Shown piece after piece: positions 17,075 through 25,568 of a stretch of 64,000 nt of DNA. This DNA comes from Duganella sp. BuS-21 (GTDB taxonomy: Bacteria > Pseudomonadota > Gammaproteobacteria > Burkholderiales > Burkholderiaceae_D). Where the stretch lies: positions 1,178,001 through 1,242,000 of the forward strand of contig CP097466.1 of the NCBI GenBank assembly GCA_041874725.1. The letters are read 5' to 3'. The translations under genes and the position numbers were made by a program. Each line of letters opens with the position of its first letter. Within the stretch, counting starts at the first letter, position 1. The notes below the pieces were generated by a model. The model did no database searches. It worked only from the letters and a program-made list of their open reading frames with translations, and had not been told where the DNA came from.

Positions 17075-19026
17075 TCGCTGAACTGGGTTCCTTCGCGCTG
17101 ATGGTGGCGTTTTGTGTCGCGCTGCTGCAGGGCGTGGTGCCACTGGCCGCGTCGCTGGGCAAGCCCACGCCAGCCGCCGCGCGCTGGATGGCGCTGGCGC
17201 GGCCGGCCGCCTATGCGCAGTTCTGGCTGGTGACGTTCGCCTTCCTGTGCCTGATGCAGGCGTTCGTGGTCAACGACTTCTCGGTGCTGTACGTAGCCTC
17301 GCATTCGAACACGCTGCTGCCGCTGCACTACCGCATTTCCGCCGTGTGGGGCGGCCACGAAGGTTCGCTGCTGTTGTGGATCCAGATCCTGGTGGTATGG
17401 ACCGCCGCCGTGGCGGCGCTGAGCCGGCAACTGCCGGCCGAAATGGTGGCGCGCGTGCTGGGCGTGATGGGCCTGATCAGCGTCGGCTTCCTGGCCTTCA
17501 CGCTGTGGACTTCGAATCCGTTCGAGCGCCTGCTGCCGGCCGCCGTCGAAGGGCGCGATTTGAACCCGCTGCTGCAGGATATCGGCATGATCGCGCATCC
17601 GCCGCTGCTGTACATGGGCTACGTCGGCTTCTCGGTGGCGTTCGCGTTCGCCATCGCCGCGCTGATCGGCGGCCAGCTTGATGCCGCGTGGGCGCGCTGG
17701 TCGCGTCCATGGACGCTGGTAGCGTGGACGTTCATGACCTTGGGGATATTCCTCGGCAGCTTTTGGGCGTATTACGAATTGGGTTGGGGCGGCTGGTGGT
17801 TCTGGGACGCAGTGGAAAACGCCTCCTTCATGCCTTGGCTGGTCGGCACGGCGCTGATCCACTCGCTGTCGGTGACGGAAAAGCGCGGCAGCTTCAAGAA
17901 CTGGACCGTGCTGCTGGCGATCATGGCGTTCGCGCTGTCGCTGCTAGGTACTTTCCTGGTGCGTTCGGGCGTGCTGACGTCGGTGCATGCCTTCGCCACC
18001 GATCCCGCACGCGGCCTGTTCATCCTGGTGTTCCTGGCCATCGTGGTCGGCGGCTCGTTGTTGCTATACGCGTGGCGCGCGCCGCAGGTGGGCGTGGGCG
18101 GGCGCTTCGCCGTGTTCTCGCGCGAGTCGCTGCTGCTGATGAATAACCTGCTGCTGGTGGCTGCCGCCGGCACTGTGCTGCTCGGCACGCTGTACCCGCT
18201 GTTCCTCGATGCGCTGGACATGGGTAAGATCTCGGTCGGGCCGCCGTACTTCGAAACCGTGTTTGTACCGCTGATGGCGCCGATGCTGCTGTTGCTGGCC
18301 GCCGGCCCGTTCCTGCGCTGGAAGCAGGCCGGCTTCAAGGATGTGCGCAGTCTGCGCTGGGTGGGCGTGGCCGCCTTGCTGTGCGCGATCGCCGCCGCTG
18401 TCGCGGTGGGCGCCTCGCCGCTTCTGGTGATGGGCCTGACCTTGGCCGCGTGGATTTTGCTGGCCTCCGTCTGGCACCTGCTGCAACGCCTGCGCGTGTT
18501 TGAAGACAACCGCACGCGCTTGAGTCATCGGCTGTCGACGCTGCCGGGCAGCTACTGGGGCATGCTGATTGCACACGCCGGCATCGGCGTGTTCGTGATC
18601 GGCGTGACGCTGGTGAAGGGACGCGAGATTTCGCATGATGTGCCGATGCAGAGCGGCGACATCCATCACGTGGGCGGCTACGACTTCCGGTTTGTCGGTT
18701 TGCAGAACGTGCAGGGTCCGAATTACACGGCGGTGCGCGGCACCTTCGATGTGACGCGTGACGGCAAGCATATCGCCACGCTGCTGCCGGAGAAGCGCCA
18801 GTTCGCGTCCGGCGGCATGCCGATGACGGAAGCCGCGATCAATCGCGGCTTGTCGCGCGATCTGTATCTGGCGCTTGGTGAAGAGGTCAAGCCGGGCAAC
18901 TGGATCGTGCGTATTCAGCACAAGCCGTTCGTCGCGTGGATCTGGGCTGGCGCCTTGCTGATCGCGTTCGGCGGCTTGCTGGCGGCGCTGGACAAACGCT
19001 ACCGCCTGAAGAAGGGCAAGGCATGA
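17071..19026 (+). CDS. ccmF: Cytochrome c heme lyase subunit CcmF
   Basis: A 651-residue polytopic protein. It carries the Trp-rich loop GWGGWWFWDAVENASFMPWL and conserved His residues (VWGGHEGSLLLW, IAHPPLLYMGY), as expected for the CcmF b-heme and CcmE-docking sites. It attaches heme to apocytochrome CxxCH motifs. It overlaps ccmE and ccmG by four bases each. Confidence 0.96.
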   Translation: MIAELGSFALMVAFCVALLQGVVPLAASLGKPTPAAARWMALARPAAYAQFWLVTFAFLCLMQAFVVNDFSVLYVASHSNTLLPLHYRISAVWGGHEGSLLLWIQILVVWTAAVAALSRQLPAEMVARVLGVMGLISVGFLAFTLWTSNPFERLLPAAVEGRDLNPLLQDIGMIAHPPLLYMGYVGFSVAFAFAIAALIGGQLDAAWARWSRPWTLVAWTFMTLGIFLGSFWAYYELGWGGWWFWDAVENASFMPWLVGTALIHSLSVTEKRGSFKNWTVLLAIMAFALSLLGTFLVRSGVLTSVHAFATDPARGLFILVFLAIVVGGSLLLYAWRAPQVGVGGRFAVFSRESLLLMNNLLLVAAAGTVLLGTLYPLFLDALDMGKISVGPPYFETVFVPLMAPMLLLLAAGPFLRWKQAGFKDVRSLRWVGVAALLCAIAAAVAVGASPLLVMGLTLAAWILLASVWHLLQRLRVFEDNRTRLSHRLSTLPGSYWGMLIAHAGIGVFVIGVTLVKGREISHDVPMQSGDIHHVGGYDFRFVGLQNVQGPNYTAVRGTFDVTRDGKHIATLLPEKRQFASGGMPMTEAAINRGLSRDLYLALGEEVKPGNWIVRIQHKPFVAWIWAGALLIAFGGLLAALDKRYRLKKGKA

Positions 19027-19562
19027 AGCGCTTCATCGTACCGCTGGGCGTATTCATTGCGCTGCTGGGATTCCTGTGGGTGGGCCTGCGGTTGAATCCG
19101 CGCGAGGTGCCGTCGCCATTGATCGGCAAGCCGGCGCCGGCGTTCGCGCTGACGCAGCTGCATTTGCCCGAGCGCCGCATCGGCACGGCCGATATGGCGG
19201 GGCAGGTATGGATATTGAATGTGTGGGCTTCGTGGTGTGTGGCTTGCCGCCAGGAGCATCCGCTGCTGATGGAAATGGCGCGCATGAAGCTGGCGCCCAT
19301 CGTTGGGCTGAATTACAAGGACGGGCGCGACGACGCCATCGCCAACCTTCGGCAGGCTGGCGATCCTTATATGGTGTCGGCGTTCGACCAGGATGGCCGG
19401 GTTGGCATCGACTATGGCGTGTATGGCGTGCCGGAGACTTTTGTGATCGACAAGCGCGGCGTGATCCGCCACAAGCAGATCGGCATTTTGACGCCGGAGG
19501 TGATGACTCGCACCATCGTGCCGCTGATTGAAAAGTTGAACAAGGAGAGCGGCAATGGTTAA
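19023..19562 (+). CDS. ccmG: Thiol:disulfide interchange protein CcmG/DsbE
   Basis: A 179-residue membrane-anchored thioredoxin-fold protein. The redox motif is WASWCVACRQEHP, and the cis-Pro loop is in GVPETFVIDKRG. It reduces CxxCH cysteines of apocytochromes before heme attachment. The start ATG at 19023 overlaps the ccmF stop. Confidence 0.95.
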   Translation: MKRFIVPLGVFIALLGFLWVGLRLNPREVPSPLIGKPAPAFALTQLHLPERRIGTADMAGQVWILNVWASWCVACRQEHPLLMEMARMKLAPIVGLNYKDGRDDAIANLRQAGDPYMVSAFDQDGRVGIDYGVYGVPETFVIDKRGVIRHKQIGILTPEVMTRTIVPLIEKLNKESGNG

Positions 19563-19995
19563 GTGGATTGCCGCTTTGCTGATGGTGTTGGCCTGCGGTG
19601 CGCAAGCCAGCGAGGATCTGGACAAACGCGCGGCGGCGCTGGAGGAAGAGCTGCGCTGCCTGGTGTGCCAGAACCAGACCATCGCCGATTCGCACGCCGG
19701 TTTGGCGTCGGATTTGCGGCGCGAGGTGCGCGAGCAGCTGGCGCAGGGCAAGTCGGAGCAGGAGGTGCTGGATTTTATGGTGCAGCGTTATGGCGATTTC
19801 GTGCTGTATCGGCCGCCGGTGAAGAGCAGTACCTGGTTGCTGTGGTTCGGGCCTTTTCTGTTGGTGGCGGCCGGCGCGTTGTTGCTGATTTCGCGCTTGC
19901 GCGCGGCGCGGACCCGCGTCGCCGGAGTGCAGCCGTCCGAACAACAATTGCAACGCGCTCGCGCGCTGCTCGATAACGACAAGGAGCAGCCATGA
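19555..19995 (+). CDS. ccmH: Cytochrome c maturation protein CcmH
   Basis: A 146-residue protein with a signal peptide, the redox motif LRCLVCQNQ and one C-terminal helix (STWLLWFGPFLLVAAGALLL). The TPR part found in fused CcmH proteins is a separate gene here (ccmI, next). CcmH handles apocytochrome thiols together with CcmG and CcmF. Confidence 0.95.
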   Translation: MVKWIAALLMVLACGAQASEDLDKRAAALEEELRCLVCQNQTIADSHAGLASDLRREVREQLAQGKSEQEVLDFMVQRYGDFVLYRPPVKSSTWLLWFGPFLLVAAGALLLISRLRAARTRVAGVQPSEQQLQRARALLDNDKEQP

Positions 19996-21224
19996 ACGGC
20001 TTCGTATTCGCCGCCGCTGTGATGTGCGCGCCGGTCCTGTGGCTGCTTTTGCGTCCCTTGCTGTCGCGCCGCGACATGACCGCCTCGCCGCAGGCCGATC
20101 AACTGAACCTGGCCGTGCTGCGCGACCAGTTGCGCGAACTGGATGCGGACCGCGAGCAGGGCAGCATCGATCCCGAGGCCTACGCCGCCGCCCGCCGCGA
20201 GCTCGAACAGCGCGTCACCGAAGATGTGCATCCGGCCACGCGGCCTGCCGCAGCAGCGTCGCCGGCCTTGCGCTGGCAGGCTGCCGTGGTGTCGGTCGCG
20301 CTGGTCGCCGGTGCGGCAGGTCTGTACGCCACTCTCGGCACGCCGCGAGCTCTGGTCACGCCCGACGCCGCGCCTGCGGTGACCGGGCAGGGCCTCGATC
20401 CGCACACCAGCACCGAAGCGGAAGCGATGGTCGCCAAACTCGCCGAGCGCATGGCGCGCGAGCCGCAGGACCCGAACGGCTGGGCGCTGCTGGCCCGCTC
20501 CTACAGCGCCATGGGCCGCTTCGTCGCCGCCAGCGGCGCCTACGCGCGCCTGGTCGCGCTGATCCCTGACGACGCCCAGATTCTGGCCGACTACGCCGAC
20601 GTACTGGCCATGACGCAGAACCAGAAACTGGACGGCGAGCCGGAACGCCTGCTGGCGCGCGCCCTGGCGGCCGACCCTAAAAACGTCAAAGCCTTGATTC
20701 TGTCCGGCGACGCCGCCTTCAGCCGCCAGGACCACGCTACCGCCGCGCTGCGCTGGCAAGCCGCCCTGGCCAACGCCGCCCCCGGCTCGGAATTCGCCCA
20801 AATGGCGCGCGACAACCTGGCCCACCTTGGCGCGCCAAGCGTAGGCCCGGCATCAGCGACTGCCCCGGCCCCGGCTGCCGCTGGCGCTGCCGCCGTCAGC
20901 GGCAGCCTCGAACTCGATCCCGCGCTGCGCGACCAGGTCTCGGACACCGACACCGTCTTCATCGTCGCCAAAGCCGCCGACGGCCCGCGCTTCCCGCTCG
21001 CCGTGCTGCGCAAGCAGGTGCGCGACCTGCCGCTGCGATTTACGCTGGACGACAGCATGGGCATGATGCCCGACGTGAAACTGTCGCAGTTCGACAAGCT
21101 GATCATCACCGCCCGCATCTCCAAATCCGGCAACGCCATCGCCGCGCCGGGCGATCTGGAATCGACGCCACAGTCCGCGAAACCAGGCGATGCGTCGATA
21201 CAGTTGCGTATACGCCCCAAATGA
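19992..21224 (+). CDS. ccmI: Cytochrome c maturation TPR protein CcmI
   Basis: A 410-residue protein. Two N-terminal helices enclose a short cytoplasmic coiled region (LNLAVLRDQLRELDADREQG). Periplasmic TPR repeats follow (NGWALLARSYSAMGRF and the repeats after it), then a C-terminal beta domain. It binds apocytochrome C-termini. It is the last gene of the ccm operon and overlaps ccmH by four bases; the multiheme operon begins 130 bases downstream. Confidence 0.92.
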   Translation: MNGFVFAAAVMCAPVLWLLLRPLLSRRDMTASPQADQLNLAVLRDQLRELDADREQGSIDPEAYAAARRELEQRVTEDVHPATRPAAAASPALRWQAAVVSVALVAGAAGLYATLGTPRALVTPDAAPAVTGQGLDPHTSTEAEAMVAKLAERMAREPQDPNGWALLARSYSAMGRFVAASGAYARLVALIPDDAQILADYADVLAMTQNQKLDGEPERLLARALAADPKNVKALILSGDAAFSRQDHATAALRWQAALANAAPGSEFAQMARDNLAHLGAPSVGPASATAPAPAAAGAAAVSGSLELDPALRDQVSDTDTVFIVAKAADGPRFPLAVLRKQVRDLPLRFTLDDSMGMMPDVKLSQFDKLIITARISKSGNAIAAPGDLESTPQSAKPGDASIQLRIRPK

Positions 21225-21244
21225 ACATATCTAAAAATTTCCCA

Positions 21245-21299
21245 AGTTTAATAGTGTTAAACTGCAAGAACATAGTTAACTATTTGTAATCATAGTTAA
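21245..21299. promoter_or_regulatory. Palindrome cluster upstream of the multiheme operon
   Basis: The AT-rich 130-base gap holds AGTTTAA-N5-TTAAACT (21245-21263, perfect arms), the 12-base palindrome ATAGTTAACTAT (21272-21283) and a third ATAGTTAA half-site (21292-21299). No T-tract follows, so a regulator-binding region for the downstream operon is the best reading. No known FNR or ArcA consensus was recognised. Confidence 0.55.
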
Positions 21300-21354
21300 A
21301 TAATCAGACACCAGCCCACCGCCAGAAGTCGCATTTATGTTGCAAGAGAATTTC

Positions 21355-22155
21355 ATGTCATTCCAGCGCTTTCGCTACGCCAAGTGGGCCATAGTCCTGC
21401 TGGCGGCGTGCATCGCGCTGTACGCCGCCGACAACCCGCCGATCAAACCCGGCGGCGGCACCATCCTCGGTTACGTGCTTGGCACCTTGGGCGCGCTGCT
21501 GATCTTGTTCTTGCTGCTGCTCGGCGTGCGCAAGCGCGCCTATGCTTCGCGCATGGGCACACTGCGCGGCTGGCTGTCGGCCCACGTCTACCTCGGCCTC
21601 GCGCTGGCGGTGGTGGCGACGCTGCACAGCGGCTTTGAATTCGGCTGGAACATCCACACCTTCGCCTACGCCCTCACCATGGCCGTCATCATCAGCGGTA
21701 TCTGGGGCGTGGTGCTTTATCTATACCACCCGTCGCTGATGGGCGACCTGCTCGACGGCCGCACGCTGGACCAGATCGCGCAAGACCTGCGCGACCTCGA
21801 CGACCGCTGCCGCATGCTGGCGCAAGGCCGCCCGCCGATGCTGCTGGCGCTGGTGGAGGAATCGGCCGCCTGCGCGATCTTCAATAAACGCCGCCAGCGC
21901 CTGACTGGCCGCAACCGTCAATGCGCCACCACGCGCGTGCTGAAGCGGCTGCGTGAAGTGGGCGACCAGGCCGACCCCAACGCGAACGAAATCTACACCC
22001 TGCAATTCCGTCGCCTGCAACAGCTCAAACGCATCCGCTCCTTCGTCCGACTGCGCACGCTGACGGAAATCTGGCTCCTGTTCCATGTACCGATGTCGAT
22101 CGCACTGCTGGTCGCGCTGACCGCGCACATCGTCTCGGTTTTCTTCTACTGGTAA
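21355..22155 (+). CDS. Membrane di-heme-type cytochrome b-like protein
   Basis: A 266-residue protein with about five hydrophobic helices. His77 and His91 sit in one hydrophobic region, and His244 and His258 in the last; both pairs are 14 residues apart. His101 is an extra candidate. Such spacing fits transmembrane b-heme ligation and a quinone-linked role. A cytoplasmic basic loop of ~110 residues (KRRQRLTGRNRQCATTRVLK) separates the two halves. The start is taken at 21355 (AAGAGA upstream); the ATG at 21337 is possible. First gene of a seven-gene operon. Heme binding is inferred from His placement only. Confidence 0.7.
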   Translation: MSFQRFRYAKWAIVLLAACIALYAADNPPIKPGGGTILGYVLGTLGALLILFLLLLGVRKRAYASRMGTLRGWLSAHVYLGLALAVVATLHSGFEFGWNIHTFAYALTMAVIISGIWGVVLYLYHPSLMGDLLDGRTLDQIAQDLRDLDDRCRMLAQGRPPMLLALVEESAACAIFNKRRQRLTGRNRQCATTRVLKRLREVGDQADPNANEIYTLQFRRLQQLKRIRSFVRLRTLTEIWLLFHVPMSIALLVALTAHIVSVFFYW

Positions 22156-22161
22156 TCGCTT

Positions 22162-23610
22162 ATGCAATCTCGTAACAACGATAAGCTCCAGAAGGAGATC
22201 GATGCGCTTCAACGTCCGCTGGTCGGACGGCGGGGCATGTCATGGCTACTGTTCGTGCTGGTGCTGCTGGGCGCCCTGGTGTTGCCGGTGCTGGCATCGG
22301 TATGGCCGGACGTCTTCCATCCGGTGGAGGAGACGGCCGTTAAGCTGCGCAAGACGCCGGCGCAGGCGCCGGTGCTCAACCACGCCTATGTGCGGGCTTC
22401 GCCGACGGCGCTGGGACTGGACGCGCAATGGAATCCCGGCACGCTGTCGTCATCGCACCAGCCTTTTGGACTGGACTGCAAGTCCTGCCACTCCAAGCCG
22501 TTCCAGCAGGTGCAGGACAAGGACTGCCTCGCGTGCCATCGCGGCATCGGCAATCACGTGGCCGACAAAGTCGCCTCGATGCCGGCCCTGCACGAAACGC
22601 GCTGCGCCACCTGCCACCGTGACCATCAGGGGCCGGAGGGACTGGTATCGCAGAATCGTCGCTACATCGGCGCCGGTTGCGCGTCCTGCCATGCGGACCT
22701 GGAAAGCAAGTTGCCCGGCACGCAGGTGGCCGACGTCAAGGACTTCGCCAAGGCGCACCCGCAATTCCGCGTGCAGGTTGCCGCTTCCGAGACCACTTTC
22801 GTGCGACTACGCCAAGGTAGCCAGGCGATTGGCCAGGCCAACACGCTCAAGTTCCCGCACGATAAACACCTGGCCGTGGGCGGCATCGCCGGGCCGGAGG
22901 GCAAGACCAGGCTGGAATGCGCAAGCTGCCATCGTCCGACCCAGAGCGGCGTTGGTTTCGAGCGGGTGAGCATGCAGCGCGACTGCCAGTCCTGCCACGC
23001 GCTGGCGTTTGAGCCGGCGCTGTCGCAACGGCAGGTGCCGCATGGTGCGCCGTCCGAGGTGCTGTCCACGCTGCGCGAGTTCTACGGCTACGTTAATGGC
23101 AGCAAGGTTGCCATCGATACGCCGCCGGCCAGCGGGCCGGTGTTCACGGTACGTCCCGGCATGCCGGAGCGTGCGCCCGCCAGTTTTGTGCAAGGCCCAG
23201 GCGATGCGCGCGCACGCGCCGCCGCTGCCGCGACTGAGTTGTTTGAGAAGACTTCGTGCATCACCTGTCATGAAGTGAGCCGCGTGCCGGGTCCGGGCAA
23301 GGCGGGGACGCCGGGTGCGGATCTGCCGCAGTGGAAGATCGCGCCGGTTACGCCGTCGCATCCTTGGATGCCGAAGGCTGGATTCGATCATGCCGCGCAC
23401 CGGCAGGCGCCTTGCGCCGATTGCCATCTGGCGGCCAAGTCGAGCAAGTCCAGCGACGTGCTGATGCCGACCATTAAAGAGTGCCGCGATTGTCACGGCG
23501 GCACGGAGCCGGTGGTCGGCAAGGTGAAGTCGGATTGCGCGATGTGCCACGGTTATCACATGCCGGATCTTCACACGGCGGCGAAACCGGCGAAGGCGAT
23601 GAAGCCATGA
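22162..23610 (+). CDS. Membrane-anchored decaheme cytochrome c
   Basis: A 482-residue protein with one N-terminal helix (SWLLFVLVLLGALVLPVLAS, about residues 30-50) and a periplasmic domain with ten CxxCH motifs: CKSCH, CLACH, CATCH, CASCH twice, CQSCH, CITCH, CADCH, CRDCH and CAMCH. It probably takes electrons from the cytochrome b encoded six bases upstream and carries them across the periplasm. The next gene overlaps its stop by four bases. The heme count is direct; electron direction is inference. Confidence 0.88.
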   Translation: MQSRNNDKLQKEIDALQRPLVGRRGMSWLLFVLVLLGALVLPVLASVWPDVFHPVEETAVKLRKTPAQAPVLNHAYVRASPTALGLDAQWNPGTLSSSHQPFGLDCKSCHSKPFQQVQDKDCLACHRGIGNHVADKVASMPALHETRCATCHRDHQGPEGLVSQNRRYIGAGCASCHADLESKLPGTQVADVKDFAKAHPQFRVQVAASETTFVRLRQGSQAIGQANTLKFPHDKHLAVGGIAGPEGKTRLECASCHRPTQSGVGFERVSMQRDCQSCHALAFEPALSQRQVPHGAPSEVLSTLREFYGYVNGSKVAIDTPPASGPVFTVRPGMPERAPASFVQGPGDARARAAAAATELFEKTSCITCHEVSRVPGPGKAGTPGADLPQWKIAPVTPSHPWMPKAGFDHAAHRQAPCADCHLAAKSSKSSDVLMPTIKECRDCHGGTEPVVGKVKSDCAMCHGYHMPDLHTAAKPAKAMKP

Positions 23611-25568
23611 GCGCGGGGGAAAAGGCGAAGCCACTATCCCTGGCCCTGGGTCAGACCCTTTTGTTCGGGGTGATGGTGGCGTTGTTGGCAGCATGCAGCG
23701 GTGGCGGCAGCACTGTGGTACCCCCTGTCGCGCCGACCAACAGCAGCTGCTTTACCCCCGCCGCCACCCCGCAGTCGATCACTGCTGCCGAAGTGGAGCT
23801 GGTGCTGGCGCAAGGCGCGGAGGCCGCGTCCAAATTGGGCGCCAAGGCCACCCTGGCCGTGGTGGACCGCGCCGGCAACGTGCTGGCCGTGTACCGCATG
23901 ACCGGCGCCGGCACGACCGTGAATATCCTCAGCGGCAGCGGCAAGAACAGCGCCGACAGCCCGCAAGGCCTCGATGGCCTGAGCGGCTTGATCGGCTCCG
24001 ACCTGGCGGCCGTGGCCAAAGCATTGACAGGCGCCTACCTGTCCTCGTCCGGCAACGCCTTCAGCACCCGCACCGCCAGCTTCATCGTGCAGGAGCATTT
24101 CGTGCCCGGCATCGCGCAGACCGCAGGCGGTCCGCTGTTCGGCGTGCAGTTCAGCCAACTGCCTTGCGGCGATCTGGTTCAGCGTGGCGCCGGCGTCGGC
24201 GTCGGGCCGAAGCGCTCGCCGCTGGGACTATCGGCCGATCCGGGCGGCTTCCCCTTGTATAAAAACGGCCGCGTGGTCGGCGGCGTCGGCGTGATCGCGG
24301 ATGGCGTGTACGGCCTCGATCCCAACCCGACCACCAGCGGTGCGGACCTCGACGAACGCATCGCCTTGTCGGCGCAAAGCGGCTTTGCCGCGCCGGATTG
24401 CATCCGAGCCGACCGCATCACTGCCGGTGGCGTGACCCTGACCTACGCTAACGCGGCTTCCTCACCGGTGCCGGTGACGGCCAAGCGTATCGGTGACCTG
24501 GCTGCCGGTCCTGCCGGCGGCCTGTTGGCGGTGGACGGTTACTACGACGGTGCGGCCATCCTGGCCGGCGTGGCATTCGGCGAACCGGCTTCCGGCTTCG
24601 TCGCGCAGGGCAGCACACAGATACTGGTCAACGCGGCGCAGGGCAATCGCTATCCGGCCAGCGCTTCGCTGTCGCCGACGCCGGTGGCTTCCGGCGGCGC
24701 CGGCATGAGCGCGGCCGAGGTGCAGGAATTGTTGTCGCAGGCCTTGGGCGTGGCGGCGCAGGCGCGCGCGCAGATCCGCATACCGGTAGGTTCGGCGGCC
24801 GAGGTGACGGTGTCCATCGTGGATGCGGGCGGCCATGTATTGGGCCTGGCGCGCAGCGGCGATGGTCCGGTGTTCGGCGTGGACGTGTCCTTGCAAAAGG
24901 CGCGCACGGCGGCGTTCTTCTCGTCCGCCGGGGCGTCGGCATCGTTGTCGGCCTTGCCGCAGCTGGGCTACTTCAATGGCTCGCTCAAGCAGGGTGCTTT
25001 GTTCGGCATCGATGGCTACATGGCTGGTTCGCGCAGCTTGTTTGCCAATGGGGCCGCGTTCAGCGACGGCGTGGCGTTTTCGGCGCGCGCGATCGGCAAT
25101 ATCGCGCGACCCAATTTCCCGGATGGGATAGATGGCAATCCTGCCGGGCCGTTGTCCAAGCCTGCCGCCACCTGGAGTCCGTTCAACGTCGGCCTGCAGC
25201 TGGATCTGGTGTATCCATCCCTGGTGGGTGCAATCTTGGCGCCGGCATCGGCCAACCGCAGCTGCACCGGCAATCCCATTGGGCTGGAAAATGGCATGCA
25301 GACTTTCCCTGGCGGCTTCCCGATTTATCGCGGCGCGACCTTGATCGGCGCGATCGGCGTGTCCGGCGACGGCGTCGATCAGGATGACATGATCGGCATG
25401 CTGGGCGTGTCGCGCGCGGCGACCGCGCTCAAGACCGGCATCGGCCACGCGCCGGCTGCACGCCGCGCCGATACGCTGGCGCCGCTGGGCCGTCACCTGC
25501 GCTATGCGCAGTGCCCGCAGGCGCCGTTCAACAATAGTACAGAGCAGAGCGTGTGCGATGGCATATAG
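23607..25568 (+). CDS. Lipoprotein with two GlcG/HbpS (heme-binding) domains
   Basis: A 653-residue predicted lipoprotein (lipobox LLAAC, mature part from Cys at about residue 31). Two domains show the GlcG/HbpS pattern: one from about residue 53 (AAEVELVLAQGAEAASKLGA, then LAVVDRAGNVLAVYRM) and one from about residue 367 (SAAEVQELLSQALGVAAQA, then VSIVDAGGHVLGLARSGD). HbpS proteins bind heme, so storage, delivery or redox sensing for the cytochromes is plausible. A dispersed repeat (23648-23672) encodes part of the signal peptide. The start ATG overlaps the decaheme stop and the 3' end overlaps the next gene by eleven bases. Confidence 0.78.
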   Translation: MSAGEKAKPLSLALGQTLLFGVMVALLAACSGGGSTVVPPVAPTNSSCFTPAATPQSITAAEVELVLAQGAEAASKLGAKATLAVVDRAGNVLAVYRMTGAGTTVNILSGSGKNSADSPQGLDGLSGLIGSDLAAVAKALTGAYLSSSGNAFSTRTASFIVQEHFVPGIAQTAGGPLFGVQFSQLPCGDLVQRGAGVGVGPKRSPLGLSADPGGFPLYKNGRVVGGVGVIADGVYGLDPNPTTSGADLDERIALSAQSGFAAPDCIRADRITAGGVTLTYANAASSPVPVTAKRIGDLAAGPAGGLLAVDGYYDGAAILAGVAFGEPASGFVAQGSTQILVNAAQGNRYPASASLSPTPVASGGAGMSAAEVQELLSQALGVAAQARAQIRIPVGSAAEVTVSIVDAGGHVLGLARSGDGPVFGVDVSLQKARTAAFFSSAGASASLSALPQLGYFNGSLKQGALFGIDGYMAGSRSLFANGAAFSDGVAFSARAIGNIARPNFPDGIDGNPAGPLSKPAATWSPFNVGLQLDLVYPSLVGAILAPASANRSCTGNPIGLENGMQTFPGGFPIYRGATLIGAIGVSGDGVDQDDMIGMLGVSRAATALKTGIGHAPAARRADTLAPLGRHLRYAQCPQAPFNNSTEQSVCDGI

